Source of the DNA: an uncultured Turicimonas sp.
Lineage (GTDB): Bacteria > Pseudomonadota > Gammaproteobacteria > Burkholderiales > Burkholderiaceae_F
Assembly (NCBI GenBank): GCA_947854175.1
Contig: CANTYJ010000001.1
Span: 1 to 64,000 of the forward strand
DNA: 64,000 bases
Reading direction: 5' to 3'
The notes below the pieces were generated by a model. The model saw only the letters and a list, made by a program, of their open reading frames with translations, made no database searches and was not told the DNA's origin. The position numbers were made by a program, and so were the translations under genes. Position 1 is the first letter of the stretch, and each line of letters begins with the position of its first letter. Of this stretch, positions 49,826 to 58,667 are shown one piece after another.

Positions 49826-50875
49826 TTAGACGATTACCACTTCAGATTCCAGCTTTACTCCGAAATAATTTTTCACTCTTAAACGGATGTCTTGAGCCAT
49901 CGCAACTATGTCTTCGCCATAGGCTTGTCCATAATTGACAATGATAAGCGGCTGTTTCTCATAGACTCCAACATCCCCCATGCGGATACCTTTAAGACCG
50001 GCACTGTCAATTAACCAGGCAGCTGATACTTTGTATCTTCCTCCGGCCATCGGATATGCAACCACCGAAGGTGCTCTTTCCTGCAATGTAAAGAAGTCTT
50101 CTTTGCTTAAAATCGGATTTTTGAAAAAGCTTCCGGCATTTCCAAGTTTTCTTGGTTCCGGTAATTTTCTCTTCCGGATAGCAACAACAGCTGAATAAAT
50201 GTCTGTCGGGTACAAAGCCGGGGCATGGCAATTCTGTAGTTCTTCCCTTAATTCTTTATAGTTGATCACCGGTTCCCATTTTTTGGGGAGCTTAAAGACG
50301 ACTCCTGTGATATATGCGTCTTTCATCTCCGGCTTCTTAAAAATAGAAGTCCTATAGCCAAAGTCGCATTCTTCATTACTCAGAGCCTTCTTCTGTCGGG
50401 TTTTAAGATCAAAATACTCAACGCTATGTATACGCTCTGCAACTTCCAAACCGTAAGCGCCTATATTTTGAATAGGAGCTCCGCCGACAGTGCCGGGAAT
50501 CAAAGCCAGATTTTCAAGTCCGGGCTTATTAGCATCCAACGTTCTGAGAATAAAGCTATGCCAGTCTTCACCGGACGCCGCACGGACATAATAGAAATCG
50601 TCATCCTCGCCGACAGGTTCAATCCCGTAAAGACAGTTATGGATGACTAACCCGTCATAGTCTTCACTGAACAAAACATCCGAGCCCCCTCCAATGATCA
50701 GAAACTTTTGCTCTGGGTACTGTGCAAGATAATCTGCAAGTTGTAAAAGCTCCATTTCGGCCTTAATCGTGGTGAACTCTTTTGCCTTAGCAGTTACTTT
50801 GAATGTATTTAATTTCGTTAAATCAACATTCTGTTCTATAGCTGGACTCATACATAGCTCCGGATTTTCATTCAC
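49826..50875 (-). CDS. murB: UDP-N-acetylenolpyruvoylglucosamine reductase
   Basis: The 349-residue flavoenzyme makes UDP-N-acetylmuramate. FLIIGGGSDVLFSEDYDGLVI and LALIPGTVGGAPIQNIGAYG are FAD-binding and family motifs; the catalytic serine is in KLGNAGSFFKNP, and the type I C-terminus is present. It overlaps the end of dxs by 8 bases and ends the leftward isoprenoid group. Confidence 0.95.
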   Translation of the reverse strand: MNENPELCMSPAIEQNVDLTKLNTFKVTAKAKEFTTIKAEMELLQLADYLAQYPEQKFLIIGGGSDVLFSEDYDGLVIHNCLYGIEPVGEDDDFYYVRAASGEDWHSFILRTLDANKPGLENLALIPGTVGGAPIQNIGAYGLEVAERIHSVEYFDLKTRQKKALSNEECDFGYRTSIFKKPEMKDAYITGVVFKLPKKWEPVINYKELREELQNCHAPALYPTDIYSAVVAIRKRKLPEPRKLGNAGSFFKNPILSKEDFFTLQERAPSVVAYPMAGGRYKVSAAWLIDSAGLKGIRMGDVGVYEKQPLIIVNYGQAYGEDIVAMAQDIRLRVKNYFGVKLESEVVIV

Positions 50876-52733
50876 TTAATCGTGCTTTGATTTTTTCTTT
50901 AATACTTTCATTGTCTAACCCGCATTCTCTAAATAAGGACGCGTTGTCACCCTGTTCGATAAATTCATCTGGAATACCAATCTGCAAAACAGGTCGGCAA
51001 ATTCCTAACTTCGACATCGCTTCAAGGCAAGCGGAACCTGCTCCTCCCTGAATCACATTTTCCTCAGCTGTGACTAGCAAGTCATGCGTTTTAGCGGCTT
51101 GAGCAATAGCTTCTTCGTCGATTGGTTTAACAAATCTCATATCGATTAATGTTGCATCTAATTCTTCTGCTAGTGGCAATAATTGATAAACCATCGACCC
51201 AAATGCAAGAAAAGCAATTCTTTTTCCTGTCTCGGCAGTTGAACTTCTCAAAGTTCTCGATTTGCCGATAGGAAGTTCTTTCATTTCCTTCTCAACAGTA
51301 ATTCCCGGCCCCTTCCCTCTCGGATATCTCACAACAGCCGGTCTATTGAGCTTATAGCCTGTGTAAAACATTTGTCTTGCTTCATTTTCATCGCTCGGAG
51401 CCATAATCGTCAGATTCGGAATACAGCGCAGGAACGACAAATCAAATGCCCCGTGATGAGTGGCCCCGTCTGCTCCGACGATTCCACCTCTATCCAACGG
51501 GAAGAGCACAGGTAGATTCTGCAGTGCTACATCGTGAACGATCTGATCAAAAGCCCGCTGAGAAAAGGTTGAATAAATTGCACACACCGGTTTCATGTCA
51601 TCAACAGCCAGTCCTGCAGCAAATGTTGCTGCATGCTGTTCTGCAATTGCGACATCAAAGAAGCGTTTCGGATATTTTGTTGCAAAATCAGTAAGCCCTG
51701 AACCTGATTCCATCGCGGGTGTAATACCGATAACTTTTTCATCTATTTCTGCAATGTCACAAAGCCAATCACTAAAGACTTCCGTATACGTTTTTGCATG
51801 TGCTGTCTTTTGAATCCCTACTTTTACATCAAAAGGGGAAATGCCGTGATATTGAGTGGGATTGTGCTCTGCAGGTTCGTACCCATGACCTTTTTCTGTT
51901 ACGACATGAAGTACCAGTGGACCCGGTAACTCTTTCATGTTCTTCAAAAGAGGAATTAAAGCCTCCAAATCATGACCGTCAATGGGACCGTGATAGTTCA
52001 AGCCGAATTCTTCAAATAAAGTCGAATCCGGTGAGACCATGCCTTTACTATATTCTTCAGCTTTACGGGTCAAATCGTATAACTTAGGAATTGGCCGAAC
52101 AAGAGCTTTACCAATTTCTCTAGCCTGAGCATAAAAATGTCCGCTCATTAAATGCGAAAAATGCTTACTTAAGGCGCCGACAGGAGGAGAAATGGAACAA
52201 TCATTATCGTTGAGGATAACCAAAAGTCTTACATCTTTCATGTCGCCGGCACAGTTCATCGCTTCGAAAACCATACCGGCAGTCATTGCACCGTCGCCGA
52301 TAACGGCAATGTGATGACGATCTGTAAGACCTTTTTCTTTGGCTGAAACTGCCATTCCTAATGCAGCAGATATCGATGTTGATGAATGACCGGTTCCAAA
52401 TGCGTCGTAAGGACTTTCTGTGACTTTAGGAAATCCTGAGAGTCCTTTGTACTGACGCAGAGTACTCATCTGCTCACGACGCCCCGTCAGAATCTTGTGG
52501 GCATAGGCCTGATGACCCACATCCCAGATTAATTTGTCATCCGGAGTATCGAATACGTAATGGATCGCTATAGCCAGCTCGACACATCCCAGCGAAGACG
52601 ATAAATGACCTCCCGTTTTCGATACGGAGTCGATGATGAAACTCCTCAACTCTTTTGCCAGAACCTTCAGTTCAGGCATACTGAGCTGCTTCAAATCGGC
52701 CGGAGAATTTACTTTACTTAAAAGATCGTACAT
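50868..52733 (-). CDS. dxs: 1-deoxy-D-xylulose-5-phosphate synthase
   Basis: The 621-residue thiamine-diphosphate enzyme starts the MEP pathway from pyruvate and glyceraldehyde phosphate. It has GHLSSSLGCVELAIALHYVF-like start (here AIHYVF), the TPP motif VIGDGAMTAGMVFEAMN ... LVILNDND, and FLRCIPNLTIMAPSDE. It lies 2 bases after ispA, in the order xseB-ispA-dxs common in proteobacteria. Confidence 0.97.
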   Translation of the reverse strand: MYDLLSKVNSPADLKQLSMPELKVLAKELRSFIIDSVSKTGGHLSSSLGCVELAIAIHYVFDTPDDKLIWDVGHQAYAHKILTGRREQMSTLRQYKGLSGFPKVTESPYDAFGTGHSSTSISAALGMAVSAKEKGLTDRHHIAVIGDGAMTAGMVFEAMNCAGDMKDVRLLVILNDNDCSISPPVGALSKHFSHLMSGHFYAQAREIGKALVRPIPKLYDLTRKAEEYSKGMVSPDSTLFEEFGLNYHGPIDGHDLEALIPLLKNMKELPGPLVLHVVTEKGHGYEPAEHNPTQYHGISPFDVKVGIQKTAHAKTYTEVFSDWLCDIAEIDEKVIGITPAMESGSGLTDFATKYPKRFFDVAIAEQHAATFAAGLAVDDMKPVCAIYSTFSQRAFDQIVHDVALQNLPVLFPLDRGGIVGADGATHHGAFDLSFLRCIPNLTIMAPSDENEARQMFYTGYKLNRPAVVRYPRGKGPGITVEKEMKELPIGKSRTLRSSTAETGKRIAFLAFGSMVYQLLPLAEELDATLIDMRFVKPIDEEAIAQAAKTHDLLVTAEENVIQGGAGSACLEAMSKLGICRPVLQIGIPDEFIEQGDNASLFRECGLDNESIKEKIKARLSE

Positions 52734-52735
52734 AT

Positions 52736-53644
52736 TTAGTGATCCCGGGAAAAAATAAAGTCAGCTATTTCTCTAAGCCGTTGTGTCTTGTTTTCTCCCA
52801 CAATAGCCTCAGCTTTTTCCAAAGCGCCTAAAGCTTTGTCATATTGTTCCCGGGCAAGCTCTCTGGACTTTTCCAGTCCGAGAATAGAAACATAAGTCGG
52901 TTTATCTTCCAGAGCGTCTTTTCCGGCAGTCTTCCCTAATGTTTTTGCATCTGATGTCACATCCAGAATATCGTCAATGATCTGGAATAGCAGTCCGATG
53001 CTATGGCCGTATTCAGAAAGAGCGTCTGTCAAATCCTCATTGACCGACTCTTTTTTTCCGCACCATAAACCCGCCATCACAGAAGAATGCAATAGCATTC
53101 CGGTCTTCAGGGAATGCATATGAACAAGTTCCGACAGAGTCATTTTTTTGCCGACCATACAAAGATCGATCGCCTGTCCTCCGCACATCCCTCTACTTGA
53201 CGAGGCTTCAGCAAGTAATGAAATCAGAACCAGTTTCTGGTGGGGATTCAAAGTCGTCTCAGAAATATAGGAAAATGCTTCGGGCTGGAGTGCATCACCG
53301 GCCAGCATAGCCATTGCTTCTCCAAATTTTGCATGTGTCGTTAACTTACCGTGTCTTAGCCGGTCATTATCCATGCATGGCATGTCATCATGAATCAAAG
53401 AGTAGGAATGGATACATTCTATTGCCAGAGCAACACGGTCCACGTTTTTAATGTCAGCATCAAGGAGTTCACTGACGGCGTATACAATCAGAGGACGAAC
53501 TCGTTTACCTCCTCCGATCACGGAGTAACGCATTGCTTCATGAAGAATCTTCGGCTCGATTTGGACTGAAGGAAGTAACGTCTCAGCAGCTTTTTCTACT
53601 CTATCCTGTCTGCCTTTAACCCATTGTGAAAAACTTTCATTCAT
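52736..53644 (-). CDS. ispA: Farnesyl diphosphate synthase
   Basis: The 302-residue prenyltransferase joins isopentenyl and allylic diphosphates. The first Asp-rich motif is HDDMPCMDND, the second is QIIDDILDVTSD, and GGGKRVRPLIVYA binds diphosphate. It lies between xseB (13 bases) and dxs (2 bases). Confidence 0.95.
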   Translation of the reverse strand: MNESFSQWVKGRQDRVEKAAETLLPSVQIEPKILHEAMRYSVIGGGKRVRPLIVYAVSELLDADIKNVDRVALAIECIHSYSLIHDDMPCMDNDRLRHGKLTTHAKFGEAMAMLAGDALQPEAFSYISETTLNPHQKLVLISLLAEASSSRGMCGGQAIDLCMVGKKMTLSELVHMHSLKTGMLLHSSVMAGLWCGKKESVNEDLTDALSEYGHSIGLLFQIIDDILDVTSDAKTLGKTAGKDALEDKPTYVSILGLEKSRELAREQYDKALGALEKAEAIVGENKTQRLREIADFIFSRDH

Positions 53645-53657
53645 TTTTATATTTCAT

Positions 53658-53918
53658 TTAAAAGGGAATATCCTCCCGAAGATCCTGCTTAGTAATGTCA
53701 GTTAATTGAGCATCAAGTTTTTGGATCTTTTTCTGGGCTGTATCGAGCAGTTTTTGGCAATGTGCTCCAAGCTCTACTCCCCGCTGATATGTTTGAACCG
53801 ATTCATCAAGAGTCAACCCTCCCTGACTCATCTTGTTGGAGAGAGCTTCCAGTTCAGTCAATGCTTCTTCATAGCTCATCTCTTCAATAGGTTTGTCTTT
53901 AATTTTGTTTGGTTCCAT
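53658..53918 (-). CDS. xseB: Exodeoxyribonuclease VII small subunit
   Basis: The 86-residue protein shows the XseB pattern: MSYEEALTELEALSNKMSQGGLTLDESVQTYQRG, then LGAHCQKLLDTAQKKIQKLD. It forms coiled bundles with XseA, which is not in the window, and the enzyme degrades single-stranded DNA. It is the first gene of xseB-ispA-dxs-murB. Confidence 0.93.
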   Translation of the reverse strand: MEPNKIKDKPIEEMSYEEALTELEALSNKMSQGGLTLDESVQTYQRGVELGAHCQKLLDTAQKKIQKLDAQLTDITKQDLREDIPF

Positions 53919-54111
53919 TTGTCTTTACAGAGTCTCGAAAAATTACTGCTTTAACTTTTTAATCGAATATATCCTCACAGTACTCGATTCTAACAAACAC
54001 CAATATATTTTCCAGTAAGATTTGGCAAGGCAGGAGCTCAATATCTCGATTTACTATTTCTTTTTTCATGCTCAGAAAGATACAATAGCTCCAATTCTTT
54101 CGGAGGCTTAA

Positions 54112-54978
54112 ATGATATTTACAACACTCATCGACGTTTCTGAACTCCATACTCTTCTTTTGAATCAGAAAGTCTCAGGTAACAAGAATAATCTCGTAAT
54201 TCTTGACTGCCGTTGTTCAATTCAGGATCCTGAAGTGGGAATCAAGTTATATAAAGAAGCTCATATCCCCGGAGCCGTTCTATGTGACTTTGACCGGCTG
54301 GTTACAGGGACAGTTTCTCATGGAACGGGAAGACATCCCATGCCTGACCGTGAACAATTCAAAGAAAATATGCAACGTTTGGGCGTCGGCTCCAACAAAC
54401 AAGTTGTTCTTTACGACCAAGGAGGCCTGGGTTTCGCAACACGTTTATGGTTCGAACTCAGGTGGCTTGGCCTAGAAAAAGTCGCAGTCTTAAACGGTGG
54501 TTTCAAAGCCTGGACCAATGCTAAATACCCGGTATCTTCCGAACCGGTTGAGCCCTCCCCGGCCGTAATTGAAACGGCTTCCTCGCTTGAAACCCCGATC
54601 CCCATGTCGGTTGTTCAGAATAATCTTAAGAAACACTCTTATCTTGTCGTCGATGCCAGGCCAGAATCCCGTTTCCATGGCATTGGAGAAAACGTCGACC
54701 ATAAAGCCGGTCACATTCCGGGGTCAGTTTCCCGACCCGGTTCGGAAAACTTTAATCCGGACGGAACGTTCAAATCCCCTGTCGAACTTAGAAAAGAATT
54801 TCTAATACTTCTGAACGGTAGAAATCCGTCACAGATCATCAATTCCTGTGGTTCAGGAGTAAACGCATCCGTTAATCTCTTTGCAATGGATTACGCCGGG
54901 TTGGTTGGCTCTCATTTATATGTTGACTCCTGGAGTCAATGGATTGATGATGACAGCAATCCCGTTGAAGTTAACTAA
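54112..54978 (+). CDS. sseA: Two-domain thiosulfate/3-mercaptopyruvate sulfurtransferase
   Basis: The 288-residue protein has two rhodanese domains. The first (LVILDCRCSIQDPEVGIKLY ... GAVLCDFD) is inactive-type; the second has the active cysteine in NSCGSGVNA, with ARPESRFHGIGENVDHKAGHIPGS before it. It moves sulfur from 3-mercaptopyruvate or thiosulfate to a thiol acceptor. TCGGAGG precedes the ATG. It is transcribed alone and ends in a terminator. The symbol is by family; substrate preference is unproven. Confidence 0.88.
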   Translation: MIFTTLIDVSELHTLLLNQKVSGNKNNLVILDCRCSIQDPEVGIKLYKEAHIPGAVLCDFDRLVTGTVSHGTGRHPMPDREQFKENMQRLGVGSNKQVVLYDQGGLGFATRLWFELRWLGLEKVAVLNGGFKAWTNAKYPVSSEPVEPSPAVIETASSLETPIPMSVVQNNLKKHSYLVVDARPESRFHGIGENVDHKAGHIPGSVSRPGSENFNPDGTFKSPVELRKEFLILLNGRNPSQIINSCGSGVNASVNLFAMDYAGLVGSHLYVDSWSQWIDDDSNPVEVN

Positions 54979-54993
54979 AGGCAAGCTTGAAAT

Positions 54994-55022
54994 GCCGGAG
55001 TTTGTTCTCCGGCTTCCTTTTG
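54994..55022. terminator. Terminator between sseA and the ZIP transporter
   Basis: GCCGGAG (54994-55000) and CTCCGGC (55007-55013) pair over six bases, followed by TTCCTTTTG. Confidence 0.85.
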
Positions 55023-55042
55023 TTTATTTGTTTACTCACTTG

Positions 55043-55804
55043 CTAATGAATGTGAAGAGATTCTGTAGCCATAACGGCGATAACAACACCTAAAACGATA
55101 AAGAACATCTGACTCCAAAACTTTTCTTTTCCATTTCTTACCATCTCAGGCATTAGATCCGATAACGCAATATAAATAAAGCTGGCCGCTGCTACAGCAA
55201 ATGCGTATGGGATAAGCCACGATACCTTATCCAATAGAAAATATCCGATTACACCGCCGATTACGGCTGTAAAACCGGAAAGCAGATTACATAAAAGGGC
55301 TTTTCCTCTCGAGAATCCGGAATGCAAAAGTACCATGAAGTCCCCTACTTCCTGAGGAATCTCATGAGCCATGATGGCCAGAGCCGTCACCCAGCCAAGG
55401 CTCGGACTAATCATGAAAGAGCTTGCAATTAAAACTCCGTCTGTAAAGTTGTGAAACGCATCTCCCAATAATATAGCCTGTCCTCCTCGGCCTTTTGCCT
55501 TCCTGCTTTCTTCAATGATTTCGGAAATGTTCTCTGCTTCATGGCCGGAAAAGAATTGTTCGACTCCAAAAAGAAACAACACGCTGATAAGAAGCGTCCA
55601 GCCAATGTAATGGGCCTCATCGTGATGCTCAAAAGCTTCAGGCAGAAGGTGTGTAAAAGCCACTGCCAGCAAAAGTCCTGCGGACAGACACAACATCTTG
55701 GTCATGTATCTGTCAAGAAATTTAAAACTGATTATTCCGGCTAGAAATATAGATAATGCCGAAGATACAATTGTCGCAAGTACTATCTGTAAAACCGTTT
55801 CCAT
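55043..55804 (-). CDS. ZIP-family metal transporter
   Basis: The 253-residue protein has about eight membrane helices and the ZIP metal sites GDAFHNFTDGVLIASS and MAHEIPQEVGDFMVLLHSG, with an early AFTHLLPEAFEHHDEAHYI. It takes up Zn2+, Fe2+ or similar ions into the cytoplasm. It is closest in pattern to the bacterial ZIP7/LIV-1-like group. It stands alone. Confidence 0.92.
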   Translation of the reverse strand: METVLQIVLATIVSSALSIFLAGIISFKFLDRYMTKMLCLSAGLLLAVAFTHLLPEAFEHHDEAHYIGWTLLISVLFLFGVEQFFSGHEAENISEIIEESRKAKGRGGQAILLGDAFHNFTDGVLIASSFMISPSLGWVTALAIMAHEIPQEVGDFMVLLHSGFSRGKALLCNLLSGFTAVIGGVIGYFLLDKVSWLIPYAFAVAAASFIYIALSDLMPEMVRNGKEKFWSQMFFIVLGVVIAVMATESLHIH

Positions 55805-55885
55805 ACTTATTATTCTCCACGTAAGATGAGGATACTATGAAGGTCAATAAGTATGCTTTCAATGAGCCTAATTCAAGGAGTATCG

Positions 55886-56857
55886 CTAATCAATTTCAAA
55901 AGTCAACTTTTTGTTCCAGCTTCGTTTGAAGCCTTCTTTAACCGAAACCGGTGGAGTCCAGTCCAACAATAATTTATTCTTTGAAATATCCTCTACCTGA
56001 CTTTCAAAGAAAAATTCTCCCCAAGCCCGCCTTCCGATATAGCTGTTAAACAGAGCAAGTAACTTCTTTGGAAAAGGCCAAAGCAGGCACGGACGGTTTC
56101 CGGTTTTAGCCAATAGTTTGAATATTTCGTAAGTTGAAAGGTCGTTTCCGTCACTGACTAAAAAAATTTCATTGGCTGCTTTCTTATGTTCAGAAACACA
56201 CTTTAAAAAGCTAATGAGATTATCAATACAAACCAGAGACCTCTCGTTATCGTTCGTATTTCTTAAAGGCAATGGTAAACAAAAATTCACCATAATCTGT
56301 ACTGCTCTAAAAAAGTTATGGCAACCCGGACCATAAATCATCGGACTGCGAACAATCACCAACTCCATTCCTGTTTCTTCGCAGACTTTTTGTAACTCAC
56401 GTTCCGTGGTGAGTAATGTTTTTCCTGTCGGTAACTTTGGCCTTGGCAATGAGTCAGCATAAAACTTTTTACCGGGCGGCGTGATTTCCCCGTCAACACT
56501 GATTGAACTCAGAAAAACAAAACGCTTAACACCGTTGTAGGCTGCTGCACGGGCCAGATATATAGCTCCCATGACATAAAGTCTTTCGATAGACGATAGT
56601 TTATGGGAATATCCCAGTGAATCCTGAGCCAAGGCAGTCACATGAATGACAACATCGCAGTCTCTCAGTACTTCGCTCAAATCCGGCCTGTTCTCCAAAC
56701 GTTCGCATTCAAAACATTGCAGTCCGGCTTTATAGATGGCACTTCCGATAGGACAAGTTGTACGAACTTCGTATTCATGAGGATGATTAAGATAGTCGTT
56801 TATAAGAGCTTGTCCCGCATAAGTAGAGCCGCCTGTAATCAGTATTTTTTTGGCCAT
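55886..56857 (-). CDS. NAD-dependent epimerase/dehydratase-like protein
   Basis: The 323-residue protein has a nucleotide-binding start KKILITGGSTYAGQALIN and follows the extended SDR fold (DVVIHVTALAQ, FVFLSSISVDGE, IVRSPMIYGPGC). At the usual YxxxK position the sequence is less clear (FYADSLPRPKLPTGK), so catalysis may differ. Relatives act on UDP-sugars for surface glycans. No polysaccharide genes surround it. The function stays open. Confidence 0.78.
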   Translation of the reverse strand: MAKKILITGGSTYAGQALINDYLNHPHEYEVRTTCPIGSAIYKAGLQCFECERLENRPDLSEVLRDCDVVIHVTALAQDSLGYSHKLSSIERLYVMGAIYLARAAAYNGVKRFVFLSSISVDGEITPPGKKFYADSLPRPKLPTGKTLLTTERELQKVCEETGMELVIVRSPMIYGPGCHNFFRAVQIMVNFCLPLPLRNTNDNERSLVCIDNLISFLKCVSEHKKAANEIFLVSDGNDLSTYEIFKLLAKTGNRPCLLWPFPKKLLALFNSYIGRRAWGEFFFESQVEDISKNKLLLDWTPPVSVKEGFKRSWNKKLTFEID

Positions 56858-56969
56858 GTTGTTTGGTATTGAGTCGTATCTGCCTAAATAGGTATCAAAT
56901 AAGTATTCATCGTTTTATCTGATCTATGATAACCGATTGACGTGATTTTTTTGATAACGGAGCAATCTA

Positions 56970-57614
56970 ATGGACTTTTTAGAATTATCTAAAGCAAGAT
57001 TCACAGCTAAAAAATTTGACCCTGCAAAAAAAATATCAGATGGGGATATCGCAAAACTCAAAGAAATTCTTCGTCTGTCTCCTTCTTCTGTTAACAGTCA
57101 GCCCTGGGTTTTCCTCTTTGGCTCCAGCGACAGCGCAAAACAGAAAATCCGCCCTGCTATAGCCGATTTTAACTGGCCGAGAACAGATACGTGCTCCCAC
57201 TTTGTCATCATTGCAGTCAGAGACGGGTTGGATGAAAAATTCCAGAAAGAAGTTCTTCAAAAGGAAATTGAAGACGGAAGACTTCTTAGCGAAGAAATTG
57301 CCAAAGAACAGTACGAAAGCAGAAAGTATTTTATCGGTCTGAGAGAAGCCGCCGGCACTACTGTTACCTGGGAAGAAAAACAGGCTTACATCGCAATGAC
57401 AACCTTGTTATACGGATCTGCCAGCCTCGGAATTAACTCAACTCCGATCGAAGGATTCGATGAGAGAAGACTCGATAAGCTTCTGGGACTTGATAACTAT
57501 GGGTTGAGATCAGTGCTTGTAGTCACACTTGGTTATGATGCAGAAAACGACCACAATGCAACAAGACCTAAATCCAGATTACCTCTTGAAAAAGTCGTCT
57601 GGGACATGAAGTAG
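56970..57614 (+). CDS. NAD(P)H nitroreductase (NfsB-like)
   Basis: The 214-residue FMN enzyme shows the NfsB pattern: LELSKARFTAKKFDP, ILRLSPSSVNSQPWVFLF, GREAAGT-like region (here LREAAGTTVTWEEKQAYI), GSASLGINSTPIEGFDE, and VLVVTLGYDAENDHNA. It reduces nitro groups or quinones with NAD(P)H. Divergent from the epimerase gene, it ends in a strong terminator. Confidence 0.9.
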   Translation: MDFLELSKARFTAKKFDPAKKISDGDIAKLKEILRLSPSSVNSQPWVFLFGSSDSAKQKIRPAIADFNWPRTDTCSHFVIIAVRDGLDEKFQKEVLQKEIEDGRLLSEEIAKEQYESRKYFIGLREAAGTTVTWEEKQAYIAMTTLLYGSASLGINSTPIEGFDERRLDKLLGLDNYGLRSVLVVTLGYDAENDHNATRPKSRLPLEKVVWDMK

Positions 57615-57630
57615 ATATTTCATGCAAAGA

Positions 57631-57661
57631 ACGGACCCTCTTCCTGGTGGTCCGTTTTTTC
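57631..57661. terminator. Bidirectional terminator after the nitroreductase
   Basis: ACGGACC (57631-57637) and GGTCCGT (57649-57655) pair over an 11-base loop, followed by TTTTT. It lies between convergent genes. Confidence 0.88.
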
Positions 57662-58522
57662 TTATTGAGCTCCGATTATTGTCACCGGCTCATCTTCTGA
57701 AAGCCCCTTCATCGGAATTTTTTGTGTCAGCCTGCCAACTTCTACTCCGTTATAAAAGACTGTTCCCCGTTTATTCAAACTTAGGTAACCGGGACTTGCA
57801 TCAGTCGGTTTAAGTTGCGCCTCCAAGTTGCCGGAATAATATGAAAACTTAGTGGTTCTCGGTAGTTTACGGGCGAAATCCTTATCTGTTATTTTAATTT
57901 CAAAAATTACTTTTTTAGCCGGATCTGCCTCAATACCACGAACCACCGTCGCTCTGGCAGGAATTGTATTTTCCAGAAATTTTTTAAGCCGGGTTTCTAT
58001 TCGCGAGTCCGATGTCTGATTGCAACGGTAAAGAGAAATGAATTTTGCTACAGGAACACCTTTGAGCATACTCTCCAATTTATCGAAAGTATTCCCTAAT
58101 CTGCCGTATCCACAGGCTACTGCGATCACTTCTTTCCCTTTTAAATCCAAATGTTCCAGGTATTGTTGCATCGGTAAAGCAACGGTATAACCCCAAACGG
58201 GAAATACCAGAATAACTCTGGAGAACTGTTTTAATCTCGGCTGTTTTCTGTGGACCGCCGGCAATTTTCCTGACTCTCTGTCTTGTCTGGCTGAGTAAGG
58301 ATCGTATGGACGGAGAGTCTTTATTTCAAAAGTCTCTGCATTGTATAGGCGAGATAATATTTCGGCCGTTTTAGCAGCTGTGCCCGAATGACTGTAATAG
58401 ATAATCAGTGTTTTTTCCTCCGGTTGTTGCCCGTCAGTAGACAGAGGCAATGTTTGTGCATATACACCGGAAAGTAAAAGCACCAGAGGTGATAATAAAA
58501 CGGTTCTTCTATTTAAGCCCAT
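57662..58522 (-). CDS. Exported flavodoxin-like protein with extra C-terminal domain
   Basis: The 286-residue protein starts with a signal (LNRRTVLLSPLVLLLSGVYA, with two Arg, so Tat export of a folded flavoprotein is possible). Residues 36-180 are flavodoxin-like: LIIYYSHSGTAAKTAEIL binds the FMN phosphate, and VFPVWGYTVALPMQQYLEHL is typical of Flavodoxin_4 proteins. About 100 more residues (KITDKDFARKLPRTTKFSYY to the end) form a domain I cannot name. It stands divergent from the second TtrSR-like module and may work with it as a periplasmic electron carrier, by inference. Confidence 0.8.
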   Translation of the reverse strand: MGLNRRTVLLSPLVLLLSGVYAQTLPLSTDGQQPEEKTLIIYYSHSGTAAKTAEILSRLYNAETFEIKTLRPYDPYSARQDRESGKLPAVHRKQPRLKQFSRVILVFPVWGYTVALPMQQYLEHLDLKGKEVIAVACGYGRLGNTFDKLESMLKGVPVAKFISLYRCNQTSDSRIETRLKKFLENTIPARATVVRGIEADPAKKVIFEIKITDKDFARKLPRTTKFSYYSGNLEAQLKPTDASPGYLSLNKRGTVFYNGVEVGRLTQKIPMKGLSEDEPVTIIGAQ

Positions 58523-58667
58523 CTTTTTCGTCCTTGAACATCAGCAAAAAATTATAATTCAAGCCGTTTCCTCTTTTTTGCCGGTTTCTCTTCGCATCAA
58601 TCAATACCTCAAAGATTTGATGAAAATCCTAATAATTTTTTTGCTTGCAATTTGAGAAAATCTCGAC

